Shown here in pieces: positions 13,646 through 27,900 of a stretch of DNA of 64,000 bases. The stretch comes from Progne subis subis. Lineage: Eukaryota; Chordata; Aves; Passeriformes; Hirundinidae. Position numbers and translations under genes: made by a program. Each line of letters begins with the position of its first letter. Within the stretch, counting starts at the first letter, position 1. Where the stretch lies: the NCBI GenBank assembly GCA_022316685.1, contig JAKJHU010000046.1, positions 5,803,001-5,867,000 of the forward strand. Direction: 5' to 3'. The notes beneath the pieces are model-generated. The model was not told where the DNA came from. It made no database searches and saw only the letters and a program-made list of their open reading frames with translations.

Positions 13646-15361
13646 CCTCACTTTTTCATGGACACTAGCAATTCCTGGAACATGAGACCATCATTCGGCA
13701 TCAGACCAAAAGATGCATTTAGAACCAGACAGTTTCTAATGACACTCAGGACTAGATGAGGGTATGTCTTGCTACCTACAGAATGTATCATATTCAGAAT
13801 ATTAGGAAATTTTGGCACAAGTATCCTCTCCTTCTTGATATAAAACAAGTATAGGCAGATCAATACTTAATATTAGTTGAACAAGAAGATGATTCATCTC
13901 CTTTTACTGATTCCAAACTTCCACATTTCAAATCTTCTGCCTTGCTCCTCTTTATCCACGTGTCACAGAAGTCCTTGGTCCAAGCACACACTCTAAGATT
14001 TCTGGACGCATTTATATGCACGTATTTTATAAAGATCTGCATTCCAGCTAGCAAGTGCAATAATTTTTCACTGGAAAACACAGATTCATCACTACAAATG
14101 TGCTATGGAAACATCATTCTACAAAATTTGGCTGTAGAAATGCAGGAGCTTTAAAAAAACCATTTTATTTCAAATTACTTGCTTTTGGCAACCTGCTAGG
14201 TTTCCCTGCTAGCAGGCTTTATTTTGGTGGAGAAAGTGAAATGAAACATAGACGTTTTGAAATTTCCCATCAGAAGATGAACTTCATTAGACAATGGAAT
14301 TTTTCACAGCATGGGAACAATAAATTTGAATTAGCTGTACTTGGAAGCAAGCCTTTGCACAGCTATTCCAGTTTTTCTTCCATATTCACCTAACTGTGGA
14401 CCAGAAGCTTGGGCTACTTGAATCCATACAGGAATCTGACACCAAATACAGGCTGTAATGGTGCTCCAGTCTGAGGAGACCTAACCATTTCCATCGTTCT
14501 ACAACTTTTCATTGCATTATATTTTTGCTCTTCTGGATCACAAGTGTGGCCTGCCGTGCTCTGCAGAAGAGATTGTGTTAGCAGCTTATCCTGCTCATCA
14601 TCAACACCCTTGCCTGCAGCAGCACTCAGGGAATTGCACAAGCTAAAGAAGGGTGAATTTAAGGGATCAAGGCCTGAAGGCAGCACAGGTAGTCCTTACC
14701 CTATTCACCAAATCAGCAGACAAAAGTAAAAGAAGATGGCAAATCACCACCAATTCTTCACATCTCCACAACAAAGAAAACAAGTCATTTGGCAAGAATT
14801 TTCTGTACCTCAGACAAAACTCTGGCTGGTGTTTGCTGCTGCTGGGGCTTTCAGAGAGTTTCTACCCAGCCCAGGGTATACTGTGCCTCTGGACAGGATT
14901 TTGCTCCAGCTCACCTGTAAAATACACAGCTTAACATCTAGGAATACTTCCAATTCAGTTTTTACTATCTAACTGTTGTGTTTGTTGTGTTCACAGGCTG
15001 GGGGAGAAGTTTCTCTAGTTTAGACTTTAATACGCTCCTTTAAATAAAATATTCTCATTGATAGTATCTACAGCAAACATTTACAGAGTTAACAAACACA
15101 GAAACTATTGTCATTCCACACAGAAAGTTACAAGCATCAAACTTTTCTGTTTTATTTGGAGATGTACCAGATTAGTTCCAGGGACACTTATGCAACACAG
15201 AATCTTACAGATAATTTTTTTTCACCCTGTGCTTGGTTACACTTTTTTCCTCCCTCATTCATTTGCTTTTTTCTCTGTGCGTTATGCATGTACAGACAGA
15301 GGCCTAAATCAGAGCTGGCTAAAAGTCCATCAGAAACTGCTCTGAGTAGCACAGTATTTTG

Positions 15362-15393
15362 GTAAATATTACAACATTGATTATCCATGGCCT
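15362..15393 (+). repeat. Dispersed 32-bp repeat, copy B
   Basis: Partner of the copy at 13614-13645, 1.75 kb away in the same orientation with one mismatch. Flanks on the left do not match. Possibly an ancient DNA transposon or a preserved piece of it; I do not recognise the family. Confidence 0.75.
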
Positions 15394-18300
15394 TGCATTT
15401 CGGTATCAGCCACCTGGTGCAAGGTTGCTGCTGTCCCAGCACTGCCAGGGTTCCGTTCCCTCTCCCCACAGGGCAGATTTCAAACCACCTTGCTCCTCCA
15501 CAACCACTGCTAACTTTATAACTGGTGACAGAAACTTCTTTGACAGATTTCTGATTCAAGCCTGAGTCATATTTTACTACAGCGTTTTCTTGTTTGTGGT
15601 TTTAAAAAGTTCTCTGCTGTTATGCCTTTTTTGTGTGTGTATGTGTCCCAGATTTCCCATTACTGAGTTGCCGGTCATACACCACTGCTTTCTAGCACAG
15701 CAGGGGAAGTGGAATGGTCAGGGACTGAAAAGGAACTGACTCTAAATTACTTTCTCTCCTCCAGTGGGTCTGTAAGGCAATAGGCTAGAAAAGGAAGAGG
15801 CAGATTTTACACTTTTGTGAATACAGGTATTTTATTGCCCAACAATCTCCATACACAGGACAAAATTCTATACTGTCTTACACCCACAGTCAATGGACTC
15901 CACAGAGAGGGATCAGTAACAGCTCCTTTGCTCCTAGCCTGATAAAGGGGCTTACAATGCCAGTGTTCATGTCTTAGAACTTTATAGTAATGTACAAAAA
16001 AATGAAACTTTAAGCAAATTCCCATAATGCTGTGAACCAGATGTTCACAAAAACCTCACAAAGTTACTTTTGTACTTGCCTTTCAGGTAGGAGAGCTGGA
16101 ACAGAGAGATGTTGCATAGCACCTTAAAAAATCAAGCGCCAAATCGAAGAGAAAAAGATCAGAAACTGAAAAAAGAAGTCTTCTTGACTAAAACTAAGCT
16201 GACCTCTATAATTCGTCCAATGAATGAAAGGTGAATTACTCTGCAGGGTTTAATGCCTTTTCTGCTTAAATTTTTTTGGATACAATTTCTTATGCGATGA
16301 GAGCGAGGAGTGGAGAGAAATTCAGTTCCTGAATGTTTTGTGCCCTAGCTGTAAAAGAGAATGCGTGAAGTGTGTTACAGGCCATGCAGCCATCATCAGG
16401 AAGCAGCTTTAGCTTCCCTTGCACTGCTTTTCTCCCTCTTGAGAGGCAAACCGATGATGCTTGGGGGCTGCTACACCGCACAGGCAAATCTGCTGGGGAA
16501 AAGTCTACAAACCTATATCTGATGAGAAGAAAAAACTTCTAAGCTAAAACAGAAGTGACAAACACTGGGGAATTTGGGAGGGGTTTTGGTTTATCTTGTA
16601 AATACTTCTGCATTCTTTTGTGCACAGCCTTTCGTAGCCAAGTGCAATATGCTGAAAGCTAGCTGGGTAACAGCATGCTCCATGCTTAGGACATAGGAAC
16701 AGCATGTTTTTGTTTACTTATTCAAATAGCAGTAGGGGTGAGGTTGCTCAAAAAACAGAACAATTCTACTAAAAGGAACTATTTTTTTTTTAAGTACACT
16801 CAGCATTTTGTGATTCACTTAGCCAGCCACCTGTGAAAACGCTACATTCATTTGTTAAGCGTTTTTTAAATTAATATGCATTATTTCACGGTTAATTTTT
16901 AAAATATAGAGTAAGAACAATTTTCAGAATTGAGGAGAGCATTCTCACTGTTCAAATCAATAACAATAATATGTTTTTATCTCCAGGTGAAGCCTATCCA
17001 ATCTTTTCAGACAAGAAGCCTCTCATAGCTTCAGCTGCCTTGCCCACATTACACACTGCATTTCACAAAACAGATGTTCACAGTCCCCCTTGGTTGTGCT
17101 GCCTCCAATGCCTCCTGCTGACAGTCAGGATATCAGTGGGGTCATTCCAGTGGGAGGACAGAGCTGGCAGATATAGGTAACAATACCACTATCCAAACTC
17201 AGTATTACATCCACAGGTTGGTAATGATTTACTGCCTTACATAACAATATTTCAATTGCAGTCTCCTAACCGATGCAGCTGTTCTAAAAGCTTGTAGGAA
17301 AGAGCATTTTGGTCAGCATGTCTTTGTTATCGGCTTGAGATACTCATTTCTTCATCCTTACTGAAACACAAGTATTTCTACTTCCACCCAACCTAGCATC
17401 TGCATTCAAAACTCCTACAAGCTGAGACCAGCTGTACTATTTTTGTGCAATATGTTAACATATTGATGCAAAACAAATTCCCTGAACAAGTCACAGCACA
17501 CCAGTGGCCACTCCACCTTGTTGCTCGAAGCACTGATGTCTGTTGTGACAAAATGTGCTATCAAACCACTGTGTGCCCATGATGAGACTGTCTTGCTCTC
17601 AAGGGTGCAGCAGAAAATGTGTATTCCCTTGCAAGCAAAAGTTCACCTCAAAAAACATAATCTCAGAAAAGATTTTAAACCCAAAAAAGCATGCCATTTG
17701 GAAAAAAAAAAAAATCCCAACATTATATGAGAAAGTGGTAACAGGGTTAGCTGAGAGCATGTCTTCACGGATTGGCATAAATGGAAGTCTCAGTAACAGG
17801 TAAATTTTACTCTGTACATGCACTTCAAAGGCTGCTTTGGTACCACAGCATTTGCTAAAGGGCAACTTCCGCTTTGTATTAAATGCCCAGATTCACACAA
17901 ACTTTTAAGTTTGAAAAGAAATAAATGGGTCACCCACCCAAAAACCTGGAAAACTACAAAGTTGTCAACTTGGAAAGACACTTCTGAAGGTGGAAGTGCC
18001 CTGATCATCACAACAAAATAAGCAAAACCACTAAAACATGATACCATTTCATGCTGTTTAGCCACCTTCATTCCAGGTACCAAGACACAAAACGGATTGC
18101 AGTCTTTTCATAGCCTGTGTTTCATTTAATTCCAAATTCAGACACCTTGTACTTTAAAAACAGAACCCAGTAGAACATCCTCATCCAACTGGAAACAATC
18201 ATGTATGTTTATTTTGACATCAGTTCAACCCCATATGGTTCTCCCATCTCTAAAGTTCTGCTTTGTCCTGCCAAAAATCACTTGCAAGTATCTTGTGACA

Positions 18301-19805
18301 GGCTAATGAGAACAGAAGTGCTGATAACAGTGAAACACCAGGACAACTTTGCTGAGGTTGGAATGAATTGCAAGCACCCTACTTGTCCTAGAAGTCAGAT
18401 TCTTGTAATGCCCTCTTGCACCCCATGCTAGCCTTCTCTATCAAATCTGATAAAGTAAATACTCTTAGTTGTCTCTCACTCCTATCCAGCACAAGGATTT
18501 TCTCCCAATACTTTAGTCCAAAAATCTTACCTCAGAACACAGACTCTTACTCCTAGGGGATGTAATTAGAGTTTTTGTCAAAACTGTTAAAAATTGGGCT
18601 GTCTTGATGGTGGTGGGGAGAGAATGAAGAGCGTAGCATGTGATTCAAGAACAAACGTTCAAGTGCAAAAGTAGCACAGGCCATGACAATTGAGAGTGAT
18701 GAGTCTAACTCGTTCTGCTCCAACTTACCTGAATAATTACACCTTACATGTTTCAGAAAGAGAAGCTAGATCAACAAAGCCTCTTTAATTTATACCAAAA
18801 CAAGTATTTTCAACACATACTAAATCTGCAGACTCACTGATCTCTCTTAGGGAAGTCTGCTTCTTCAACTTCACCATTTCCAAAACAAAAAAGATCCTAG
18901 AATGTGGATATTTATGAGTTCTCAGTAATACTCTTTGATAGTGCTGGAGCTGAACTTTGCTTGCACAAACTTCCAGTTTGCACCGGTTATAGTAGAGGTT
19001 TATCTGTGTTGGGCAAGAATGTTTTCAGGCTCTTTAGATACCTCTGGATGACTGATGAAGTGGGACACCTTGGGGAACCCCTTCCAACAGATGACTGTAG
19101 ACAGAACTGGATACCAAACACAATCAGAAAAAAATCAAGACAACACCAATGTTCTTAGAAATGCCCCGAAGTACTCCCCTATAGTAAAAATATTGTAACA
19201 GTGCCAGAAATCAACCACCCTGTCATTCACCCATTCCCTTAATTACAGAAGGGGGACATGAAGGAAGAAACCAAGAGCTGGGATTAGTGGAGACAGGCAA
19301 AGTCTGAAGGTAAAGAAGCAAGTTATGGTACTAGCTGAATCATATGATGGTACTGACAGGGAAACAGGAAAAAGTAATCAACTGTAGATTTCAAGGAAAC
19401 AAAGAAATTATGCTTTTTCCCTCAGGAAAGGAACAATCAAACATACAGTGTCATTTTCCTCTAGCTTTTCCTGCTTCATGACTTCCTACTACTCTCCAGC
19501 CTAATTAAAGTCTGCTAATATTTTTCCCAACCAGGTGTACTAATTTATGTAGTATACAGAGTACTTTTTCTCATTCTTTTAACTACAGAAATTCACCTTT
19601 TAAGCATTTTAAATTTCAAATCAGCATTTTTAAGATAAAATTTTATTTGGTATTTCTCTTAGAATTGTGATCAAGTTACCTCACAGTCCCTAGAATCTCA
19701 GAGGTAACCTCAGGGCTACCACAATTCTGCTTTTCTTCTTTAACCACACAGCCTCAATTTGTGCATCTTTCAAGTCCTTACATATTTCTCTGAATGGCTT
19801 GCTAG

Positions 19806-19875
19806 GGTTTTTTTGAATGTGTGCGGGTTTCTTGGGTTTGGTTCGTTTGGTTTTTATTTGTTTGTTTGTTTTTGA
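19806..19875. repeat. T/G-rich tract
   Basis: GGGTTT, GGTTTGG and TTTGTTTG units; reverse complement of the A/C-rich tracts elsewhere in the window. Confidence 0.8.
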
Positions 19876-21228
19876 GAAGTAGAAGATTTTAATCTTAAAA
19901 GAACAGCAGTTCTTTTCATATACGTTTATATAGTCTTCCTTCACAAGTCCAAATGTGAAGAATGCAAGAACACCTAAGTGAAGATATTCCCATGTCAAAT
20001 GCCCTTAAAAATAAGCAATGGAGAAAAAGACAGGATCTTCCTCTGAAACAAGGAGTTACATGGCTGATGTCATGCTTCCCTCTACTGTTTATCCTAAGAA
20101 GCACACTTACCTCTTCAAATTCTGAAGTTTTCCTTAAAAAAAAAACCAAAGTAGCACAGAAGTGAATGTTTATTTGCAGGCAAAACTTAGCCAATGACCT
20201 TAATCAAAGTTTTCTTTTCTTTATTAAAAAAATAGAGGCACTGAGCAGAACCATCTGCACTTATCTCAAGCTCAATATTACAGAAAATATCAACTTCAAC
20301 ATGCTAATATTATCTCAATTTTATTTACAATCCTTTAAAGTCAACCTCAGGCATGCAAAAGGCTTCAAAGACTAAAGCTTTGTTATGAAGAGTAAAAACA
20401 CATCAAGAACCAAATGATTATCATGGAAGTAAGTAGTCATGTATGTCACAAAAAAAGTGTTATGTATGTCACATCATTGCTTTCAAGAAATGAATTCCAC
20501 AGATACATTAAAACTGTCCAAACAGCAGTGGTCTTTATTTCCATCAGACAAGTTAACACTTCAGCTAATATTACCATCTTTCAACATTGGGGAGATATGT
20601 AAGTTAATGACTTTGAAAAGTGAAATATACCCCCTTCCAAAAATATACTGAATTTTATACTGTCCCTTTGATGAGTCATTTATATTATGTGACATCACAC
20701 ACAGTCTTGCAAGACAAAATAATTTACAAACTGTTTTTTGGCCTCTCATTTGTGAGCCCTCAAGGTGTCCAAGGAAAGCAAGTTTATCCATGCTCCGTAG
20801 CAACAAAAATATATGTATTTCAAAGGGATCTCAATTCAACTTGCTAAAAAAAAAAAAATCTAGAGAGGTCCACAAATCAGAAAAGGTAGAAAATACTGTA
20901 TTGGAATAAATACTTAAATTTTAGTGTCCTTGAGGGAAAGCTAACACTAGTTTAACAGCAGAAAATACTTTAGTCAATATTTTTCTAATTTTAGTAATCA
21001 GGCTTTTAATAATGCTGTTATCAGTTGTTTTCAATTAAGAAAAAGTTACAACTTGCAGACTACAGAAACATAACAGAAGACAACCTCCCTTTGCCATCTA
21101 ATATCAAGTGTGAATAACATCTTTACTACAGAACTCTTCATGTTGATCAGAGGTTTTTATCAGAAACAGATTTTCATTTTAGTGTCAATTGAATAAATAA
21201 AATTATACTTCACATCTTCTTTAAAACT

Positions 21229-21234
21229 TTTATT
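21229..21234 (-). terminator. Candidate PANK1 polyadenylation signal (distal)
   Basis: A second minus-strand AATAAA about 700 nt after the stop, in an A/T-rich context. Either this or the proximal site may be used. Confidence 0.35.
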
Positions 21235-21387
21235 ATAGAGAAGAATCAGCCCTGGAAAACCAGTTGGCAGTCTCTTCCTGTTGCAATTCATGACTACTGA
21301 AAAATTACAAACTTAAACCTCCTGCTGTTACCAAGCTTCCTCAAAGTCCTTCGAAGAAACACATTTAGCCACAGAATGGTTTGCAAA

Positions 21388-21393
21388 TTTATT
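21388..21393 (-). terminator. Candidate PANK1 polyadenylation signal (proximal)
   Basis: TTTATT on the plus strand, i.e. AATAAA on the PANK1 strand, about 540 nt after the stop codon. No transcript data support its use. Confidence 0.35.
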
Positions 21394-21934
21394 TTTGGGG
21401 GGGCAGAGAGATGTTAAAGTGTCTCATCTAATGAGGAAAGGAAAGGCAAAAAAATCAGTGACTAGTTTTCACAGTAAAATGCATCAGCTTTGTAGTTTCA
21501 TTTGAAACCAAGAACAAATCATGAAACGTCATGAAAATAAGATAAAAAAATCTCCTAGAGTGATTACTAAATGAAGTTAAAATTACCACACTAATCAGTA
21601 AACCCCAGAAGAAAAGCAGATGCCTCATATCACAGGTCCTACATTAAACAGTATACATTTTTTAAAATAAATCCATAAAACCTTCATGTTTGGCCACTTT
21701 GCACATTTTTCCCCTAAAAAATACAGTGTTACAGCAAAAAAAAACCTCGTAATTCCCATTATGAATTCTGAAGTATACGGTCAAAACCCAGAAATTAAAG
21801 ATCAACTAAAAGGATTTTAAATTATTTACAAATCCAGCAGGTAGAACTACCATAATGGCTTCATTTCCATCCTTGTAGTGGCTTTCACTCTTACCCAGCA
21901 GCATCTGCAGTAGAAATCTCTTCAGACAGCTTCA

Positions 21935-21994
21935 TCACTGATCATCTGTCATTTTAAGCATTTCTAGAAGAGCGCCGACAGCTCCAAAATAACC
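21935..21994 (-). CDS. PANK1: PANK1 exon 7, C-terminal coding part (residues 430-448)
   Basis: Acceptor TTGTTCAAAG is followed by GGTTATTTTGGAGCT. The exon encodes [19 protein letters not shown] and a TGA stop at 21935-21937; human PANK1 ends [19 protein letters not shown]. The ending KMTDD distinguishes PANK1 from PANK3 (ending GLPNFS). The 3' untranslated region continues towards lower coordinates. Confidence 0.95.
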   Translation of the reverse strand, partial: GYFGAVGALLEMLKMTDDQ

Positions 21995-24900
21995 CTTTGA
22001 ACAAAGGCAAAAGAAAACCAAAACCAATCAAATTCCAAAGTAAGGCATAACATTAACACAAAGTTTTCAGTTCTGTTAAGGCAACTAAAAGAATGTCAGC
22101 CCTGCCAAATATTGGCTATATCTAAAATATGATTTAATAAGATCATCCATGGGTATAAGAAAAGGCCTGATACTGGAAAAAGTCTTACAGAGTTCTCCAA
22201 AATTATAAAAAAAATAATTACAAAACTGTAATATTGATGCTGTACTGAGGCAAGGCAGTTTCCATTATGGGCCCATCTAACTGGTAGTCATCTCAAAATT
22301 ATGTTTACAAAAATGAATTATATATACTTGAGGTTTTCATATACCAACCCACACAAATGAACATTGTTGCTATCAGGGTCAGAAAGCAAACACGAGAAAT
22401 AGGCAACATGTAACAACATCACAAGAACAGTGATCAAACCAAGGAGTTAACAAGTAGTATTTTCAAATGAATTTGTAAACTAAATAGCATTTATGCAGAA
22501 CTTAGCTTGTGCATTTAATTCAAAGCAATGGCATTTCTCCCCTTTCAAATTCAGCAAATAAAGAACAACAAGAATTTTGTACTTACACAAATAGAAGTTC
22601 AACACATATTTCCTTACCTCATGTTCCAGAAACAGAGCTTTTAGCTGTCCCTTGGACCAATAATCCATAGCATATGCTAGCACCTTCATAGAAATCATAT
22701 TAATTCTGAGAAAGTTGCCAACAAACACCACCTTGTCGATGTTCTGTAAAATTGAATTTGAAAGACATACCAGAAAATTATATTCAGCTAAATGACTTGC
22801 CTCATTTAACATGCACCTCTGACTCTACTACAAAGTTAAATAGGAATTTTAGGTTACATTTAAATACTTCAAACTGAAAAGTCGAAAAATACTGCATTTA
22901 CTGAACACTACATAAGAGACATTGCAAGAGCAGGGAGGTACAGAGAAAAAGTGAGAGGCTATTATCATAGATGATCAATATTTCTTAAAATATTGAATAA
23001 ATATCGAATAAATACACAACCTTTCTAACATGACTCCGATTATGAGCATTTTGGTGGTGGTGTTTGATTTTTTAATTGTACATGGCCACACTGAAGACAT
23101 TTGCCTCCCGCATGTTAAATGAAGCAACTTTCCAGAGATCACTGTGATTATTAAATCCGGATGGAGAACCTCTGAAGGGTATCTGAGAAGGATTACATTA
23201 GAGATGGGAAGGAGCATCTTTCATTATCTTTTATCAGGACAGTGACACCATTTTCAAAAAGCAAGTGAAATGGGGCTGACATAATACTTGATATGTATGG
23301 CATTCCTATGTTTCAAAGCTCATTCGAACTCAGTTTTCATTCAGGAAATTAAGGTTTTTTGAACCATCAGCACCAGGCTGCCAATGAGGAAGCCACAGAC
23401 CATCCTTATTTGTATGTACATCACTGCAGTGGTTCTGTGTGGCCCTTCAACAATGCCCATAACTATCTTACCAAGCCCAGTTCTGCCTGCTACGCACAAA
23501 ATTGCACTTGCATTTTGCATTGGTGTACCAGATGATGTTCACCACACACTAGAATTGGTCTAGAAGATTCAGTAGGAGGCCACGTCCTGGAGATAAAAGT
23601 TTTTGCAGGAGTCCTGAAGAGCCCTAGGAATGTACCTTCAAGAGTCATCTGCAGAAGTTCGCCAGAAAGGCTGTGCACGGGCTAGAATTAGCAAGCTCTA
23701 CATTGATCCAGCTCTCTGAAGCCCAACACTTGTCTCTGCAGCAATTCCTGTGCTACAGCCACAGCTGTGCCATGTCCAGGGCTGGGCTGGGACACACCCC
23801 AGAGAACATCCTCACTGCAATACTCAAGTGTTGGAGAGAGCCAGTGCCCAGTAACTCGTTCATCCAGTCTCTGCTAAGTGAGGGACATGCCTGACTGTCC
23901 TCAAACCTAATGCAGCAACACAAACTTGATTGATATAATTAGCTTCAGTCACCTATCTCCTTAGACTCTGCAGTCACATCAGCATGCGTTCACACTCAGG
24001 CATTTATGAATGAAAATAAGAACTCCTTAAATTTCAAAATGCTTCTATGGAACATGGCCAAGAACACCCTGCGTCCTTGAATAAGGCAGTTCTGTTTCTG
24101 AAGCAACTTCAGACAAAGGAGGGACAAATATTAACTAATTAATTTCCTGAAATGCCATAGCATAAAACTGATTAGAATCTACATTTCAATTTCACATGCA
24201 TATGATTTTTTCTGAATATAAAAACAAAGCGACTGTTATCAGAAGTAATACTTAACAGAGTATAAAAATTACTGCAATTTTTGAATCTAAAATTAGTCAT
24301 ATCTACTAGAATAACAGTTGTATATCAACATGCAAATTTCAATTTTGTTTCAAGCATTCCTTGAGTTGACAAGCTTAAAAATTGTATTAATAACAGAATG
24401 TTTCCTAGATTTTCTGAACTGAACCAAAAACAACTTTAGCATTTTTCAGAAGCTGAAATGCTACTCTTAAGGGAGCCTTGTCATTTTACTTTTAAATTGT
24501 CTACTGCTGAAACTTTCAAAGCTTAAAGACAGAAATCTTAAACTTCTGAAGAGATGGTGATGACGTGCTTATTTCAGTTAATTAAATTACAGCATTCTGG
24601 AAAAGACCTGCACTCTTTCACTCTGTGGGATCTTGTTAAATTGTTCAACTACCCTGCAGCAGAAAGTTATACTATCATTTTATTATAGTATATTCACATA
24701 TTTGCCAATATAATTGAATAGGGAAATCTATATCCATAACACAGAAAAAACCCTGCATATATTTTTCCAAGGCAGCTTGCTCAGACGCAAACTTACATGT
24801 TCAATGAGTAAGAAAAGTATAAAGCAGGAGATCAATTTCCTTAATGCACTTCTGCTGTGCCTAGGACAGGCCATTTCAAAGGGTCTGTGGCCAAATGGTT

Positions 24901-27900
24901 CCAGACTATGGAATTTTTCTACCCCACTGCCAACTTTGTGCAAGCAAATTTGCTTTGAAGTTCTGCAGACAGAATATTTCATTTATTCCCCAGGCTCATT
25001 TTTTTCCTGCACATATGCAAGTCATTTTCAACACAATATTAAAGCTGCAATCATTGGGAAAAACTTATCAGAAAGCCTTGCTTCAGGGCATAAATTGATT
25101 CTGCCAACCTAGAAGTGAGCTTTACCATAACCCTAATCTAATGCATACAAGCTCCACAAAAGAATATTATATTCAACTGTTTATTTAGCTCTTATTTGAG
25201 GATTTGATTCATCAAGCTTGCTGTAAATCAGAGCCATGTCTCCCAAAGGCAATTTAGGTGTCTAGATTATTTAGCAGAATGATAGCATTAGGGTTTTTTT
25301 TCCCCAAGAGCAATCTATCTGAAGATGAGCTTACTTGAAACGATACTGCATGTTTTTCTTTTTAATAGTATGGGAAGTGACTAAATGAAGCTTTCATTCT
25401 CTAAAACTACAAAATTATTTACTTCAAGTGTTGGAGAAATCCTACTTTGACACTGTGAAATGAAGACTATTTAACACATCAATTCACATTCCTCCACAAA
25501 ATTCTACGAATCACATCAGTTTTCAAGAGGCCTGGCCCCAGAACAAAGATGTTAGGAACTTTTTCACAATGACTCAGAAGCATTAGTTTCGTTAACAGCC
25601 TATCTCCTCCTCTGAATGCACTGCATGTGGTTCCCTGCTGCAACTCTCCATGCTTTGATAGCCCTGTACAATGCTGCTTGAACTCCATGCCACAAGGCAA
25701 CACTGTAAAGAAGCTGAAAGCAAAGAGAACACTGAAAGAGCATCATCCTGACAGGAGTCGAATTGCCAAGAAAAAAAAAGCATGTCTGTAGCCACTCTTC
25801 ACAAGGAAGGAAGGAAGGTTATCAGTGGCATTTAATAGGGGCATGCAGCACAACTTGTGCTGATCAATATATCTTAAAAGTCCTCTAGAGAGGAATATGA
25901 GCAACAAACATAATAATGGCATACAAAATCAAAAGAGAATAAAAAATGAATAGCATAGCAGTGCCAAAGAGACATATCCCATGACCGAGGAAAAAATGGG
26001 AGATGAAGCTCAAATAAAAGAAGGGAAATGACACAACTGAAAGGGAGAAGAATAGAGACACCTGACTATGCAGACACAATGAAAGGCTTCAAATGAGCCT
26101 CTTCAATATGATACCATAGAGGGACTGTTGATGATTTCTTAGAAATGAGTTCCATGCTCACAAATATGAAATATTATGAACTGTTCGTAAAGGAGCTCTG
26201 AACACAAAATTTATCCATATGCCATCACATAAATTCAATGAGCCACCACACTCTGAATATGATATGAAGATCTTATAACTCAATCTTAAAATTCCAACCA
26301 TAAAAAGATTAAAAAGACAAAATGAAGCAGTGAATAAAAGTGTCTCCTCTTTTTGTAGATAAGGAGACTAAGTATTAGGACCTTCTTTTCTGGAAAGACC
26401 AAGAGGGAGATGTGGCAAAGTTTGATTAAAAATCACATTAAAACCCACACCCACCAAAAGCACTAGTGAGTAATTATTTACTACTTCTGATAAAGCCACA
26501 AGCTAGATGCGACCCAATAAAGTGATTAGATGGCAGTTTGGTGAGTTTCTTGGGTTTGTTTTCTTCATTTTTTCTGGCTGTGTGTGTTTTGTTGATTAAA
26601 AATATAAATAAAAGCAGCAGCAATTTTTTCTACCAACAGAATGCTGTGCAGCTAAAACACCTGTGTATTAAAAAATATATATAAATTCATTATCTGCTCA
26701 GAGCAGATAAAATATCAGTTAGTTAATATTAGTTACCACATAATTACAAAGGATGCAATCTTCAGATAAAAGCAAGGGCCTAAATGTACGGGTTTATGGA
26801 GGGGTGTTTTGGGTTTGTTGTTTTGTTTGTTTTTTTTTTTTAACTGCTGGAAGCTGTAGTGTATGGATGAATCCATCCTTATTTACCATGCCTAATGAAA
26901 AGAATGTAATAAGCATCTGATAGGAGTTTGAGGCAGGAAAATGAACTGCATGAAAATTTTTCTTCTTTCTGACAACGCAATGGAACTTTCATCTATCCCA
27001 GCATTTAACACAATACACAATTTGAACCCACCCTGCTACGGAAACAGTCCAAACAAAATAGTATTCAAAATGAATTCTGTCATGTTATAGTAAAACCTGT
27101 AACAGAGTAATAATTAGTATTACAAACATGTTAATATCTGTGTATTACAGCTTCAGAACAATTGAACACTCCAGGCTGAAGCTCAGTGCCTCAAAGAGAT
27201 CTTTACAGACAATTTTTCTCCCTTCTTCCCCAGCTTGAAGCTTGAACAGCCTTACAGTTTGCATCAAAGCACACCCATTACAAGCCACAGGAGTTATGAC
27301 ATGACATTAAATATATGCATATTTACCAAGGTCAGTGACACACCTACTATGTCAGCAATTTGCACTTTTGCATCTTGATAATCTCACTGTATTGTTTCTA
27401 AAAGTTTTAAGCTCACGGTAAATAACTTACCTCATTTAATGCACACATGCGAGCAATAGAACCTATGTTGTTGGTGATGGTGACCAAAGTAGCTCTGGCC
27501 AAGTCCTCTTTACTGATGGAATCTCTCTTTTCTTTACTCATCATATGACCAAAGCTGTGTGAGGAAGATCATGTCTTTTAACATGGGATATCCAGGGGTG
27601 ATAAAAAGCCCTTAGAACATTATCATTTAGCAAGCCTTGCTTGGATTTGATAACCATTCATTTGTGACAGATTTGAAATGTGAAAAGGGATCTCATTAGA
27701 AAGGCAGAACAATGAGTAATGACGCTTCCAAAACAACTGCAATTTAAATGGAAGCAAACTGCATCAGGCATTGCTTACACCTGTCTAAAAAAAAAGAGCA
27801 AGAAGTAGGTGAGAGATCTAGAGGACAAACCCCACGATACATCGAGTGACATTTCCACATGGACACAGTGCATAGTCCAGGATTATGCACTCAGTTTAGC

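Larger units (their letters stand above)
11200..21209. other. Intergenic between the 10.5-kb island and PANK1
   Basis: About 10 kb of AT-rich sequence. Apart from the duplicated 32-bp element and a T/G-rich tract I see no gene. Open frames up to 123 codons (15188-15559, minus strand) have no recognisable domains. Confidence 0.75.
21210..21934 (-). other. PANK1: Probable PANK1 3' untranslated region
   Basis: AT-rich sequence directly after the PANK1 stop with no splice signal. Two minus-strand AATAAA signals (21388-21393 and 21229-21234) could end the transcript about 0.54 or 0.7 kb after the stop. The lower limit given is an estimate; longer 3' ends cannot be excluded because further AATAAA motifs occur below 20.6 kb. 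Confidence 0.5.
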
